From: Acanthochlamys bracteata
Taxonomy: Eukaryota; Streptophyta; Magnoliopsida; Pandanales; Velloziaceae
Assembly (NCBI GenBank): GCA_019914995.1
Contig: CM034143.1
Location: forward strand, 2,792,501 to 2,856,500
Reading direction: 5' to 3'
Length of the DNA: 64,000 nucleotides
Positions within the stretch are counted from its first letter, which is position 1. Every line of letters begins with the position of its first letter. The translations under genes and the position numbers were made by a program. The notes beneath the pieces were generated by a model. That model made no database searches. It was not told the origin of the DNA and worked only from the letters and a program-made list of their open reading frames with translations. Below, in pieces: positions 12,830-23,400 of the stretch.

Positions 12830-13711
12830 TTTGTTGACCTTGTTGCGATAGCAGAGAGAATGACTACTGTAAACACAAGATGCTTGTCTTATCTGGGAAA
12901 GGCGGTGTTGGCAAGAGCACCTTTTCTGCTCAGCTCTTTTTTGAACTTGCGGATATGGATTACCAGGTTGGCCTTCTTGGCGCTGATATTTGTGGTCCTA
13001 GCATTCCAAATATGCTGGGGCTTGAGGGGCAGGCATTCACCTAAACAACCTTGGTGGTCACCAGTCTACTTGGGTCAATCTTGGTGTCATGTTGATTGGG
13101 TTCATGCTTCACAATCCTGATGAGGCTGTTATATGGAGAGGAAGAATGAGCTAATGAAGTAGTACCTCAAAGACGTCCATTTGGGGAAATTGGACTATCT
13201 TGCGGTTGATGCAACTCCTGGAACATGTGATGAACACATCTCCATTGTTCCGTTTTTGCAGGCTACAGGTATTGATGGTTCAATAATAGTGACTCCTCAG
13301 CAGGTGTCATTGTTTGATGTCCGCAAGGAAGTGAACTTCTGCAAGAAAACTGGACTCCCAGTTCTTGGAGTGGTAGAGAACATGAGTGGACTGAAGGAGC
13401 CGATGTCGGATCTGAAATTTATATAGCAAAGCAATGAAGGAGACGAGGCTGATGTAAGTGAGCTGGTGTCAGAGATTATTGGACAAAGGCTCCGGAGCTA
13501 CTTTTAGTAATGCAGTGCTGTGTTTGATAGTAGTTCAGGCGGGACAGCAAAAATGTGCCAAGACATGGATGTTCCATTCATTGGGAAGGTGCTGCTGGAT
13601 TCTAAGCTATGCAGGGTTGCTGAGCAGGGTCGATCTTGTTTCGGACCAGAAGTGTTGCGTTAGTGCTCCAGCGCGTAAGAGAATCGTAGGGAAGCTGGTA
13701 CTCCTCAGTGA
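12830..13711 (+). pseudogene. NBP35-type Fe-S scaffold NTPase, retrocopy A (broken)
   Basis: The sequence resembles the plant NBP35 P-loop NTPase, the cytosolic scaffold for [4Fe-4S] assembly. It begins [12 protein letters not shown] near 12833, followed by the Walker A region [19 protein letters not shown] (about 12880-12936). Then come [34 protein letters not shown] (about 13225) and [14 protein letters not shown]. The end, KVLLDSKLCRVAEQ, is followed by a stop at 13709-13711. Several frameshifts and in-frame stops break it, and the N-terminal ferredoxin-like Cys cluster is absent. No introns interrupt the homology, which suggests a processed copy; a degraded genic duplicate is the alternative. 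Confidence 0.85.
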
Positions 13712-15590
13712 TCACGAAAGGATTGCACTTGCCTGTGTAGGTCAACAGCGTCTTTCGTCTCTTCCATCCTATTTTAGTTAGTTTTCTAGAGTTATTTTGT
13801 GTACTCAGATTATGTATCCTTGTTATCCAAGTAGTTTAGTGAGAGCATTGTAATACTACTTGGCATTATGTTCTGAAGTTATTAGACAATTCTGAGGCCT
13901 TCGATGCTGCTACATTGATGCTATCTCGGGTATGCCTTTTGAAGAATTACCTTGCAGTCAACAACTGAAAAATGACAACACTACGTTGTGACCAAACATG
14001 GGCCGTCGACAACGTATTGATAGAATAATAGGCTCCAAAAAGCCCGTCATCTAATGTCGGAGTGGTCCTATTGCTCAAGAAGTTGTTCTCTTTTTTTTAA
14101 ACATTTTGGGAAAACACCTTGTTTAAGTGAGGCAGGGATTAACAACATTCCTACTTAATCTTTTTTCTTTTGTTAAACCACTACGCTTATGTCTTAATTA
14201 ATTAATATGCTCCCAACACTCTCACAAGTGGAAAGCGGCTCCCACATGACAAGAAAGAGTAGTTCTATGCTTCCTTTATTTCAGACGAAGGAAGAATAAA
14301 AAATCAAAAATAAAAATGGGGAAGATAACGTGTCTAGAACTAAGAAATAAAGAAATCCTGTAGCTTTCTCACAACTGTAGAACTAACTCTGCATACTCTA
14401 GTATCTTGACACGTACTTCCTCCCCACGCCACTCATTTCAATAAACATTTGTACAATGAAGCCATTATAACATGTTTTGATAAAACGAACAATTGCTTTT
14501 CCGAAATCATTCTAGATGAAGGTCACGGTAAAAAACTTCACCTCAATCACTTTGAAAATCCTATTTTAGAATACCCTAAAGAGTATATGATATTCCATAT
14601 CATATATGAAAAAAAAGCTTAACTTAAAATTTCTGTCTTATGAATAATTTTATTGCATTTGTATCTACTATGCTTATATATGTATATCTTATTAAATTGT
14701 ATTGTTAGACAACAAAGTAACAAATAAAATTGTTTTATAAAATATTATCTCATTCTATAAATATTTTTTCATATTAAGTAGATACTTATAAACGTAAATC
14801 TTTAATGAAGAACATGTCTTCACGAATTTGTAATTAAATAATTTTTTTTGAAAGCTCTGTCTTGCTCAAACAATCCCAACCATCTCTCCCAAATCAGTCG
14901 CAGTACTGAACTCATTACTAATTTTTCAATGCTATTGGGTTTTATAAAGTTTTCCTGTTTTTAGTTTTTCCCGAATGTTCTCTTAGCTTGATTAGGAAAT
15001 AATTATTTTAGTGGACTGATATCGCAAAAGCGTGTTTTTGGTGTGTTTTTAATATACTGGAGGAGCTTAGCTTCTGGCAGTCAACATCATCACTGCAGTG
15101 CTACGGCATGTCATGGCTCTTCTCATCTTTTTCTGTTTTTTTTTATTTTAGTCTTTGTCGCATTGAAGATCGTAATTGGCAGGTACTATCCCTACTCCAG
15201 CCCCTTCTAGACTAGCTTCATATCACGAGACGTTCCTTCTTCCGAATTCTTTGTTCAATTCGGTAATCACAGGCCCAGTTTGGGATTGCATTTTCAAAAT
15301 AGTATTTTTTTATTTTTTATTTTTTATTTTTAATATATATTTTATAAATATTTATTTAAAAATTTAAAAAATATAAAAAAATTTATATAAAAAATTTTTT
15401 TTATTGAATATTTTTATTATATCTTTAAAATAAAAAAAATTATTAACTTATTTTATTTTTTATTTTAAAAAAAACTTTATTTTATAAATTTTTTCAAATC
15501 AACTCTACCTCCTCGTGCTCCTTTTTACAAATATCAATAATTAACCATTTTGTTTTCCTCATCCTTCACTTCTTAATCTCTATATATTTT
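13712..15590. repeat. Duplicated spacer, copy A
   Basis: The sequence downstream of NBP35 copy A is repeated, at what looks like high identity, at 17102-19030. Markers include AAGTGAGGCAGGGATTAACA, the TATCGCAAAAGCGTGTTTTTGG block near 15028 and 18672, and GATCGTAATTGGCAGGTACT. Copy A carries an extra AT-rich insertion at 15271-15502 that is absent from copy B. It ends at a TATATAT stretch (about 15580) corresponding to the TATA-like box of the ABI3-like gene. No coding sequence is seen in it. Confidence 0.8.
15271..15502. mobile_element. AT-rich insertion in duplication copy A
   Basis: About 232 bp starting AGGCCCAGTTTGGGATTGC interrupts copy A. Copy B (near 18925) has the uninterrupted sequence. 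The interior is nearly all A/T. It behaves like a MITE inserted after duplication, but no clean terminal inverted repeat was seen. Confidence 0.5.
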
Positions 15591-15812
15591 TTAAATGTTT
15601 AAAAGTAATTATTTAAAAAAAGTTTTTAAAAATAAACAATAATTAAAAAAATTTTAAAAAATAAATTTTATTTTTCATTTAAAACAAAAAAAAATTAATA
15701 AAAAAATTTATAATGTAAAATTTTTTATTTAAAAAATTTTTTAAAAAATTCTATAAAAAATTCTAGAAATTTTATTAAAAAATATTTAAAAAAGAAAAAA
15801 ATTCTTCAAATA
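15591..15812. other. AT-rich junction between the two duplicated units
   Basis: About 220 bp of A/T-dominated DNA separates the end of copy A from the start of copy B. It contains a GTAAAATTTTTTAT motif shared with the AT-rich elements at 17281-17507 and 29108-29372. It may be another member of that family, or the duplication junction itself. Confidence 0.4.
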
Positions 15813-17101
15813 TGGCCTTCTCGGCACTGATATTGTGGTCCTAGCATTCCAAATATGCTGGGGCTTGGGGCAGGGCATTCACCAAAACAACCTTGATTGG
15901 TCGCCGGTCTACTTGGGTCAATCTTGATGTCGTGTTTGTTAAAGAAGAGTTCAGTTCTATACTGTTTATCAATAATTCTAAGATGATATTTCTAAATAAA
16001 TAGACTTATTTTTTTTATTGTCAATTAGTATTGAAAAGAATTTTAAATTCGTTCACATGATATCAGAACGGATTGGATCGGATCGGTCCAAGATATGGGT
16101 TAAATTTAATTTGATTATTCATATCTATTCAGGGCCTTTATGGTCTACTTTATTTCAGAACAAAATTAGCCCGCTTTATTTCAAGATAAAATTAACCCGC
16201 TTTATTTCAAAACAGATAGTCCATTTCATTAAAAGAACAATTGCCAGCTATATTAAATAACAAATAATTTATTTCATTTTCAGAGCAGATTGTCCGCTTC
16301 ATATAATTCATTTTAGGGCATGTAGCTCGCGTCAGTTCAATTTAAAAAAAAAAAAGCTCCGTTGGAGGTAGATGTTAAAGAAAGATTTAGTTCTACGTTA
16401 CTTATCAATAGTACTAAAATAATATTTATAAAGATTTGAGAACAGTCTTGTCATTGCGAATTAGTTTTAAGAAAAATTTTTAATTCGTCATATGATTGGG
16501 TTCTAGCTTCAAATTCTGATGAGGCTGTTATATGGAGAGGAAGAATGGGACTAATCAGTAGTTACTCAAAGATGTCCATTTGGGGAAACTGGACTATCTT
16601 GTGGTTGATGCAACTCCTGGAACATCTCCATCGTTCCGTTTTTGCACGCTACAGGTATTGATGGTTCAATAATAGTGACCGCTCCTCAGCAGGTGTCATT
16701 GTTTGATGTCAGCAAGGAAGTGAGCTTCTGCAAGAAAACTGGACTCCCAGTTCTTGGAGTGGTAGAGAACATGAGTGGACCGAAGCAGCCGATGTCAGAT
16801 TTGAAATTTATATAGCAAAGCAATGAAGGAGACGAGGCTGATGTAAGTGAGCTGGTGTCAGAGAATATAGGGACAAAGGCTCCGGAGCTACTTTTAGTAT
16901 TGCAGCGACGTGTTTGATAGTAGTTCAGGCGGGACAGCAAAAATGTGCCGAGACATGGATGTTCCATTCCTTGGGAAGGTGCTGCTGGATCCTAAGCTAT
17001 GCAGGGCTGCTGAGCAAGGTCGATCTTGTTTCGGACCAGAAGTGTTGCGTAGTGCTCCAGTGCTTAAGAGAATTGTAGGGAAGCTGGTAGCTCCTAAGTG
17101 A
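15813..17101 (+). pseudogene. NBP35-type NTPase, retrocopy B (broken, TRIM-interrupted)
   Basis: Second copy of the NBP35-like sequence. It starts within the region after Walker A (the equivalent of 12969), so the P-loop is missing. A TRIM at 15937-16490 splits it. Homology resumes near 16497 and runs through [13 protein letters not shown]-type sequence to RIVGKLVAPK and a TGA at 17099-17101. Frameshifts and stops remain. In its last part it reads better than copy A; for example KMCRDMDVPFLGKVLLDPKLC lies in one frame. It is noncoding, or at most a source of antisense or aberrant RNA. Confidence 0.85.
15937..16490 (+). mobile_element. TRIM (miniature LTR retroelement)
   Basis: Two direct repeats of about 120 bp bound the insert: left 15937-16057 and right 16373-16490. 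Both begin TGTTAAAGAA and end in CA. Directly after the left repeat is TGATATCAGAACGG (16058-16071), close to the tRNA-Met-type primer-binding site TGGTATCAGAGC. A purine-rich GGAGGTAGA lies just before the right repeat. The interior is about 315 bp and noncoding. Copy A of the duplication lacks the insert (near 13090), giving an empty site. The 5-bp flanks (GTGTT and TATGA) do not match, so the target duplication is eroded. Confidence 0.75.
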
Positions 17102-19030
17102 TCACAAAAGGATTGCACTTGCTTGTGTAGGTCAACAGCAGTCTTTCGTCTCTTCCATCCTATTTTAGTTGGTTTTCTAGAGTTATTTTGTGTACCCTTC
17201 AGATTATGTATTCTTGTTATCCAAGTAGTTTAGTGAGAGCATTGTAATACTACTTGGCATTATGTTCTGAAGTTATTAGAGCTTTGAGAGCTTTTTTTTT
17301 TCAGATTTTTATTTTATATTTTTTAATAAAATTTTTAAAATATTTTACAGAACTTTAAAAAAATTTTTAAAAATACAAAAAAATTTTACGTTATAAAATT
17401 TTTTATTAATAATTATTATTTTTTTAAAAAAATAAAATTTATTTTTCAAAACTTTTTAAAATATTTTTTTTTTTGAAAAACTCTTTTTTAATAATCACTT
17501 TCGTAGACAAATCTGAGGCATTCGATGCTGCTACATCGAAGAATTACCTTGCAATCAACAACTGAAAATGACAACACCACGTTTTAACCAAACATGGGCC
17601 ATTGACAGGTATTAATAGGCTCCATAAAGCCCTTCATCTAATGTCGGAGGGGGCCTATTGCTCAACAAATTGTTATCATTTTTTAAACATTTTGGGAAAA
17701 CACCTTGTTTAAGTGAGGCAGGGATTAACAACATTCCTACTTAATCTTTTTCCTTTTGTTAAACCACTACGCTTATGTCTTAATTAATTAATATGCTCCT
17801 AACACTCTCACAAGTGGAAAGGGCAACCCCACATGACAAGAAAGAGTTGTTTTTACTTTATACTTCCTTTATTTCAAACGAAGGAAGAATAAAAATAATA
17901 AATGGGGAAGATAACGTTGTCTAGAACTTTCACAAGAGGGAGAATCAAAATCATGACTAAGAAATATGGAAAGCCAGTAGCTTTCTCACAACTGTAGAAC
18001 TAACTCTTCATCCTTTACTATCTTGACACGTACTTCCTCCCTACGCCACCCATTTCAATAAATCATTATAAATCATTTGTACAATGAAGCCATTGTAACA
18101 TGTTTCGGAAAAACTGACCAAATGCTTTTCCGGAAATCATTCTAGATGAAGGTCAACCGTAAAAAACTTCACCTCAATCACTTTGAAAATCCTATTTTAG
18201 AATACCCTAAAGAGTATAAGATATTCAATATCATATATGAAAAAAACTTTAGTTTAATTTTTCTGTCTTATGAATTATTTTATTGCATTTGTATCTACTA
18301 TGCTTATATATGTATATCTTATTAAATTGTATTGTTAGATAACAAAGTAACAAATAAAATTGTTTTATAAAATATTATCTGATTCTATAAATATTTTTTC
18401 ACATTAAGTAGATACTTATAAACGTAAATCTTTCAAAAGAAACTTAGAAGTAAGTGAAGAACATGTCTTCACGAATTTGTAATTAAATAAATTTTTTTGA
18501 AAGCTCTGTCTTGTTCAAACAATCCCAACCATCTCTTCCAAATCAGTCACAGTACTGAACTCATTACTAATTTTTCAATGCGATTCGGTTTTATAAAGTC
18601 TTCCTATTTTCAGTTTTTCCCAAATGTTTTCCTAGCTTGATTAGGAAATAATTATTTTAGTGGACTGATATCGCAAAAGCGTGTTTTTGGTGTGTTTTTA
18701 ATATACTGGAGGAGCTTAGCTTCTGGCAGTCAACATCATCACTGCTACGGCATGTCATGGCTCGTCTCATCTTTTTCTGTTTTTTCTTAAATTTTAATCT
18801 TTGTCGCATTGAAGATCGTAATTGGCAGGTACTATCCCTACTCCAGACCCTTCTAGACTAGTTTCATATCACGCGACGTTCCTTCATTCATCGTCACCGT
18901 AGATTTCTTGATTCATTTCGGTAAATCACTATCTCTTCTACCTCCTCGTGCTCCTTCTTCCGAATATCAACAATTAAAAGTGATTAACCATTTCTTTCTC
19001 CTCCTCATCCTCCATAGCTATATATCTTTA
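17102..19030. repeat. Duplicated spacer, copy B, leading into the ABI3-like promoter
   Basis: Counterpart of 13712-15590. Copy B carries its own AT-rich insertion at 17281-17507 and a few short indels. It runs up to the TATA-like box near 19017, then into unique sequence before the ABI3-like start codon. No coding sequence is recognised. Confidence 0.8.
17281..17507. mobile_element. AT-rich insertion in duplication copy B
   Basis: About 227 bp absent from copy A, where TTATTAGACAA is continuous near 13885. The insertion is flanked on both sides by TAGA, which may be a short target duplication. The interior is A/T-dominated and holds a TTACGTTATAAAATTTTTTAT motif like the element near 29240. 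Confidence 0.5.
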
Positions 19031-19282
19031 TCTTCTTCTTCATATTTATTTTAAAATTAAAATTTGAAGTAGTTTTGGTTTTTTAGTTAGATTTACTTTC
19101 TATTTCAAGTAACAGTCCCATGAACAAATACTAAGACAGAAGTCACTATCTCTGTTTCCCTGTTGAAGGCGAAGCGTTTGCGGCCCCTCTCTCTCGCACC
19201 CCCAGATTCTTTCTCCTTGATCTTTGTCTTTTTCATATTTTCTTTGTTGTTGTCCTTCTGCTTTGTAATTTAATAGTCAAGA
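19017..19282 (+). promoter_or_regulatory. TATA-like box and leader of the ABI3-like gene
   Basis: CTATATATC at about 19018-19026 lies about 260 bases before the start codon, followed by a pyrimidine-rich leader (about 19150-19260). A matching TATATAT tract ends duplication copy A near 15580, so part of the upstream region exists twice. Assignment is by position and motif only. Confidence 0.4.
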
Positions 19283-20413
19283 ATGGCGAAGGAAGTTTAT
19301 GGAAACGGTGAAGATGTCGGAACGGTTGATGATCAAGGAATCGTTCTAGATATCGACGGTGAAGATTTCATCTTCTCCATGGACACAACTCCATCTCTTC
19401 CAGATTTCTCCATCGACGCCTGTCTCTCTTCATCATCACCGTCGGCGTCTTCGTCTTCCCCATCCCCACCGTTCGTTCTCGACAGCTGGGTGAACTCGAC
19501 GGTCACTGATATATTTGCCGATCTTGATAAGATCGACGGCTGGAATTCTTCATCGGTCTTCTCTGACGACTTTGTTGTGATAGGAGAGCAGAAGCCTGCG
19601 CCGGCGTGTCACGATGTTATTGGCGGCGGTGGTAGTGAGGAGGGGGATGATTTGGGGAAGGTTTTTTTGGAATGGTTGAAGAACAACAAAGATTCGATCT
19701 CGCCGGAAGATCTACGCAATGTAAAGTTGAAGCGCTCGACGATTGAGTCTGCTGCCCGAAGACTCGGCGGAGGAAAGGAAGGTATGAAGAAGCTGCTCAA
19801 GCTAATCCTTGACTGGGTACAGAATCACCATTTGCAGAAGAAGAAACACCAACAACAACCAGAGTACGAACAGTTCCCTTTCCATCAGCAGCAGCAGCAA
19901 ATGTTTGTTTCGTCGCCGATCAGTTACCCGATTAATGTGGATCAGCAGATTTCTCTAAAACCTGATGCTCGTCTAGGGCTTAGCTCCAAATCAAAGCGCA
20001 TTGCTCGAAGTTCCTGGATTCCGAACACTTCGTATGTGTTGGATTTACCGGCTTTGACGCCTTTGATGGTGAATACTGATCTTAGCTCGGCTCCTACGTC
20101 ACCGTACGCGAACAGTGCCAGCAATGGCATTGCTGTTTCAAGCCAGCCATTTTCTCCGGCCGTTGATTACCGCGTTGTTGATCCGGCTCCATATTGGCCG
20201 CCGACTTCTGTTGCAGCAAAATTTGTGCCTTCCTCTAGTGGAGGAGCTCTTGCCGTGCAACCGCCTTCTCAGTTTTCGAGTAGTTTCTCAGCGCAGCAAC
20301 CATATAAACAGGAGGATAGGGCCATGAGATCGGCTTCCGCAACTAAAGAAGCACGGAAGAAGCGAATGGCGAGGCACAGACGGTCAGCTACCCTCCACCA
20401 AAACTATGTGTAG
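19283..20413 (+). CDS. ABI3/VP1-like regulator lacking the B3 domain
   Basis: One exon, 376 residues, with AAGAATGGCG at the start. The A1-like acidic N-terminus includes DGEDFIFSMDTTPSLPDF (residues 25-42). The B1 region (about 124-188) includes WLKNNKDSISPEDLRNVKLK, RSTIESAARRLGGGKEG and LILDWVQNHHLQ. The B2 motif ATKEARKKRMARHRR is at residues 353-367. Q-rich and S/P-rich linkers lie between. ABI3/VP1 proteins control seed maturation and dormancy: A1 activates, B1 and B2 contact bZIP partners and ABA-response promoters, and B3 binds RY elements. Here the frame ends nine residues after B2 and no B3 exon was found in the next 4.5 kb. Family members are usually about 650-850 residues. The gene could be a 3'-truncated pseudogene or a short protein that acts without direct RY binding. 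Confidence 0.85.
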   Translation: MAKEVYGNGEDVGTVDDQGIVLDIDGEDFIFSMDTTPSLPDFSIDACLSSSSPSASSSSPSPPFVLDSWVNSTVTDIFADLDKIDGWNSSSVFSDDFVVIGEQKPAPACHDVIGGGGSEEGDDLGKVFLEWLKNNKDSISPEDLRNVKLKRSTIESAARRLGGGKEGMKKLLKLILDWVQNHHLQKKKHQQQPEYEQFPFHQQQQQMFVSSPISYPINVDQQISLKPDARLGLSSKSKRIARSSWIPNTSYVLDLPALTPLMVNTDLSSAPTSPYANSASNGIAVSSQPFSPAVDYRVVDPAPYWPPTSVAAKFVPSSSGGALAVQPPSQFSSSFSAQQPYKQEDRAMRSASATKEARKKRMARHRRSATLHQNYV

Positions 20414-23400
20414 GGCCTCTGCTTCTAGTGCTTTTGGAGATAGGCTTGCAGTTTATCTAGTTATCATGAGCGTTGCTTTCTATATATCATGCTCGAGTTT
20501 ATTTGTGTCTGACATGCGAACGATCTCATCTTCATAGAACAGGTGAAAATGTTGATATGGAAATCACTGGTTACATAATTACAATTATCTCTACTGGCAA
20601 TGAAACAAACAGCCTATTGCAACATCAAAGCTTAATTAGCATTTTCGTTTTGAGTTGAGGTGCTTAGTGAAGTTGTGCCTCAGCGTTTTGGTCTTGTTTT
20701 AGCCATGGGTGTACTTGGATTGAGGAGAAAACAGTAGGCCTTTGAAAGTAGGGCTTGTGGTAGTGTCAAACAGAGTGAAAGGTCTGGATGTTTTTGCCTC
20801 TCGTTAGTAGTTCTATCATCTCACCCATTTGAGCATGTTTGGTGATGGTCAGGACTTTATTTCTTCTTCGATACCTGCCGTCTCACTGCGGAATCCTTTG
20901 TTATCTCTCCTGGTCCCCTTGCCATGTTCCAGCAACTTCCTCATCTTGGAATGGAATAAAACGCTCTTCTAACAAAAACTTGAGCTTGTTTGCTGTTGTC
21001 TTCAATGTGGCTTGTTCCATAACCACATCTGGAGGCTTGCTCATCCTATTGTATAGTCTTCTGCATGTAGTTGGATGGTACCTTTGTAACTTTCAGCATT
21101 ATGCGGGGGTGTTTGGAAATTTCTTAATCTTCATGAAAAGCATCTTTTCTGACTTTTTTCTTCTTTGTTTCACTGATTTCTTGGTAATTTACCTAATTTA
21201 TTTATCTCCTTTGGGCTCCCAACGTAACCCATTTAAGTGGTTATTACTGTTCATTGGTTATTGCTATCTGAGCCTAGCTCTTAGAATTCAATGATAATGG
21301 TGAGGAAGTATCGTTTCAGTCAAGACTTTGGCTTACTATGCACAAGTGCAATTTGACGTGGCTGATTAAATACTCTTATGGGTATTGTATTGTGTTTACA
21401 CCTTGTTCATTTACACTACTGTAAATCATTCATGAGATTTTAGCAGTTCTCATATGCCTCCTTTTACTTACTTGTTTTTGGAAGCTGAAATCACTGAAAT
21501 TGTTTATTGCTTAATTTTAATCTAGTTTGTCATAATTGCTTTGATTGGCTAGTTGATTACTTAAAATTGCTTATCCTCAATATATAGAATTTTAGTATAA
21601 TTTTTGTAAGTTTTTGCTGGAGGTCGTGGATGGCGTAATTTCTTTGTTACTTCTGAAGAAAGCACCAAAACCACGTAAGAGATTTGAAAGCTCAATGGTG
21701 AGCCTTTTTTAATTCGTCACAGTTGCGTCCATGTACTAGTAAGCTTTACCTCATGAGTAATGCTATAAGTTCCACCGGCATCCCACCTCGATAAATAAAA
21801 AAACTTGGTGCAATTCAGAGCAGGTTATAGTCAACTAGTAAACGTTGGGTGGGATATACAATAGGCCGCAAAATATTTCGGTTGCCTCAGCCTAATCTTT
21901 GACTTGATTCTTGAGAGCGCGGCTTCCTCTTTGGGGAGTGTTTTCGTGTTATTTGTCTCTAGTACTTGTTCACTTGAGATGTTTTTGAATTTGTCTTAGA
22001 TAAGTATTTGTTATTTAAATCATTCTAAAATGTGCGTGACTTGGTGTTTGAATAGGATTTCATACAAGTTCCTCTACGGTTATGCTTCTGTGATGTTTAT
22101 ACTCAGTCTGCTGCTTACTATCACTTCTATGCAAAATTTTTAACGTTTGTTACTTGTGGCTTGCCGATTTCCGTTACTGGTTGAGTGAGCTTGTTCTCTT
22201 CCTGGAAGTCGCATAGTAGCATCGATCAACATGTTTGATAATTTCTGGTCATGGTTTGTTTCTTATTTTTTGCAAGTGTCGTGGGAAAGATTTTCGCTTC
22301 CCCTCTACCTGTAGACTGGATAGTTTTAGGATGGTAAAGCGCGGCAATCTTGCATTATGATATTGTGGATTTAAAATTTGTTCTGTTTCGAGCGTTAAGT
22401 AGTAGCAGTACGAGGATGTATTAGGTTGGCGCATAAACTTCCTTCATCAACTAGTAGATGCCGTTTGGATTGTTGTTCACTAAATAGAGTCAGGCTAGGC
22501 AAAAGGTTACGCTTAAGGTCAGAGATCTCATGCTTTTTGGTGCTTTTGTTGTGGCTTTTCGTGCCTATGAATTTGCGTAGCTTGCATACGTATACCTGCT
22601 TGACTTTTCTTGGAAAGTAGCGTCTTTAATACGCCCGTAAAGTAGGGAGCTGAGGTGTTCATGATAATCTTAATGAAACGTCTCTATCAAAGTTGTTGAG
22701 GTATTTTGTCATCGGCCATCCCATGTTGGCTGGTGCAAATACGAGCTGGTTTTGAAAGGAAGTTAACTACAGCTGTGGAACATTTGCCAATACTTTGAGA
22801 ACGAGTGTTATTTTATGGGCTTTAAATCTAAAAAAACGCAAACGAATGTTTAAAACATTTGGGTAAAAGCTTAAATTGTTTTACTCGGCTTTCAATAGTT
22901 TTTAATAGAAAGCATCAAATTGATGGTTTTGTGAAAGGCCGTGCAGCGGCTTTTGAAAATTTGACGCAAAAAGACAATTTTGTTTATGGTACTTTTGAGA
23001 AATTAAGATGGTACATAAATCATCTTATTCTACCTCATCCTCTCATATTTTCTTTTCTCCTCTTTGCTCCACTACGTTGTCGAATCTCTAATGCCTCTTG
23101 TTCTTAATCTTTTCTTTATCTTCGAGACCAATCTTAATTTTGATCTCTTCATCCAACTTTCATCCACGAACTCCATCTTTTATTCTTCTCTCTCCCTTGT
23201 TGGGTTGTGTTGATCAGATTTAGCAGTGTCAAGAAAGCGAAACTTCTCTCGCACTTCATACGCATTAGGTTTTTCCTTCAATTTTGGATTTCGATTGAGG
23301 TTGAAGTGGAATAGTATTTTAGGTCAATTATCGTGCTGGGATTATGAATGAATAACCCATGTGATGCTGAACTATTATGATGGTCATATTTCTAGTGACG

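Noticed and set aside
20839-21294. A 151-codon open frame after the ABI3-like gene
   Set aside because: Hydrophobic by composition, with no recognisable family, splice context or leader. It is the longest chance frame in this spacer; an expression search would settle it.
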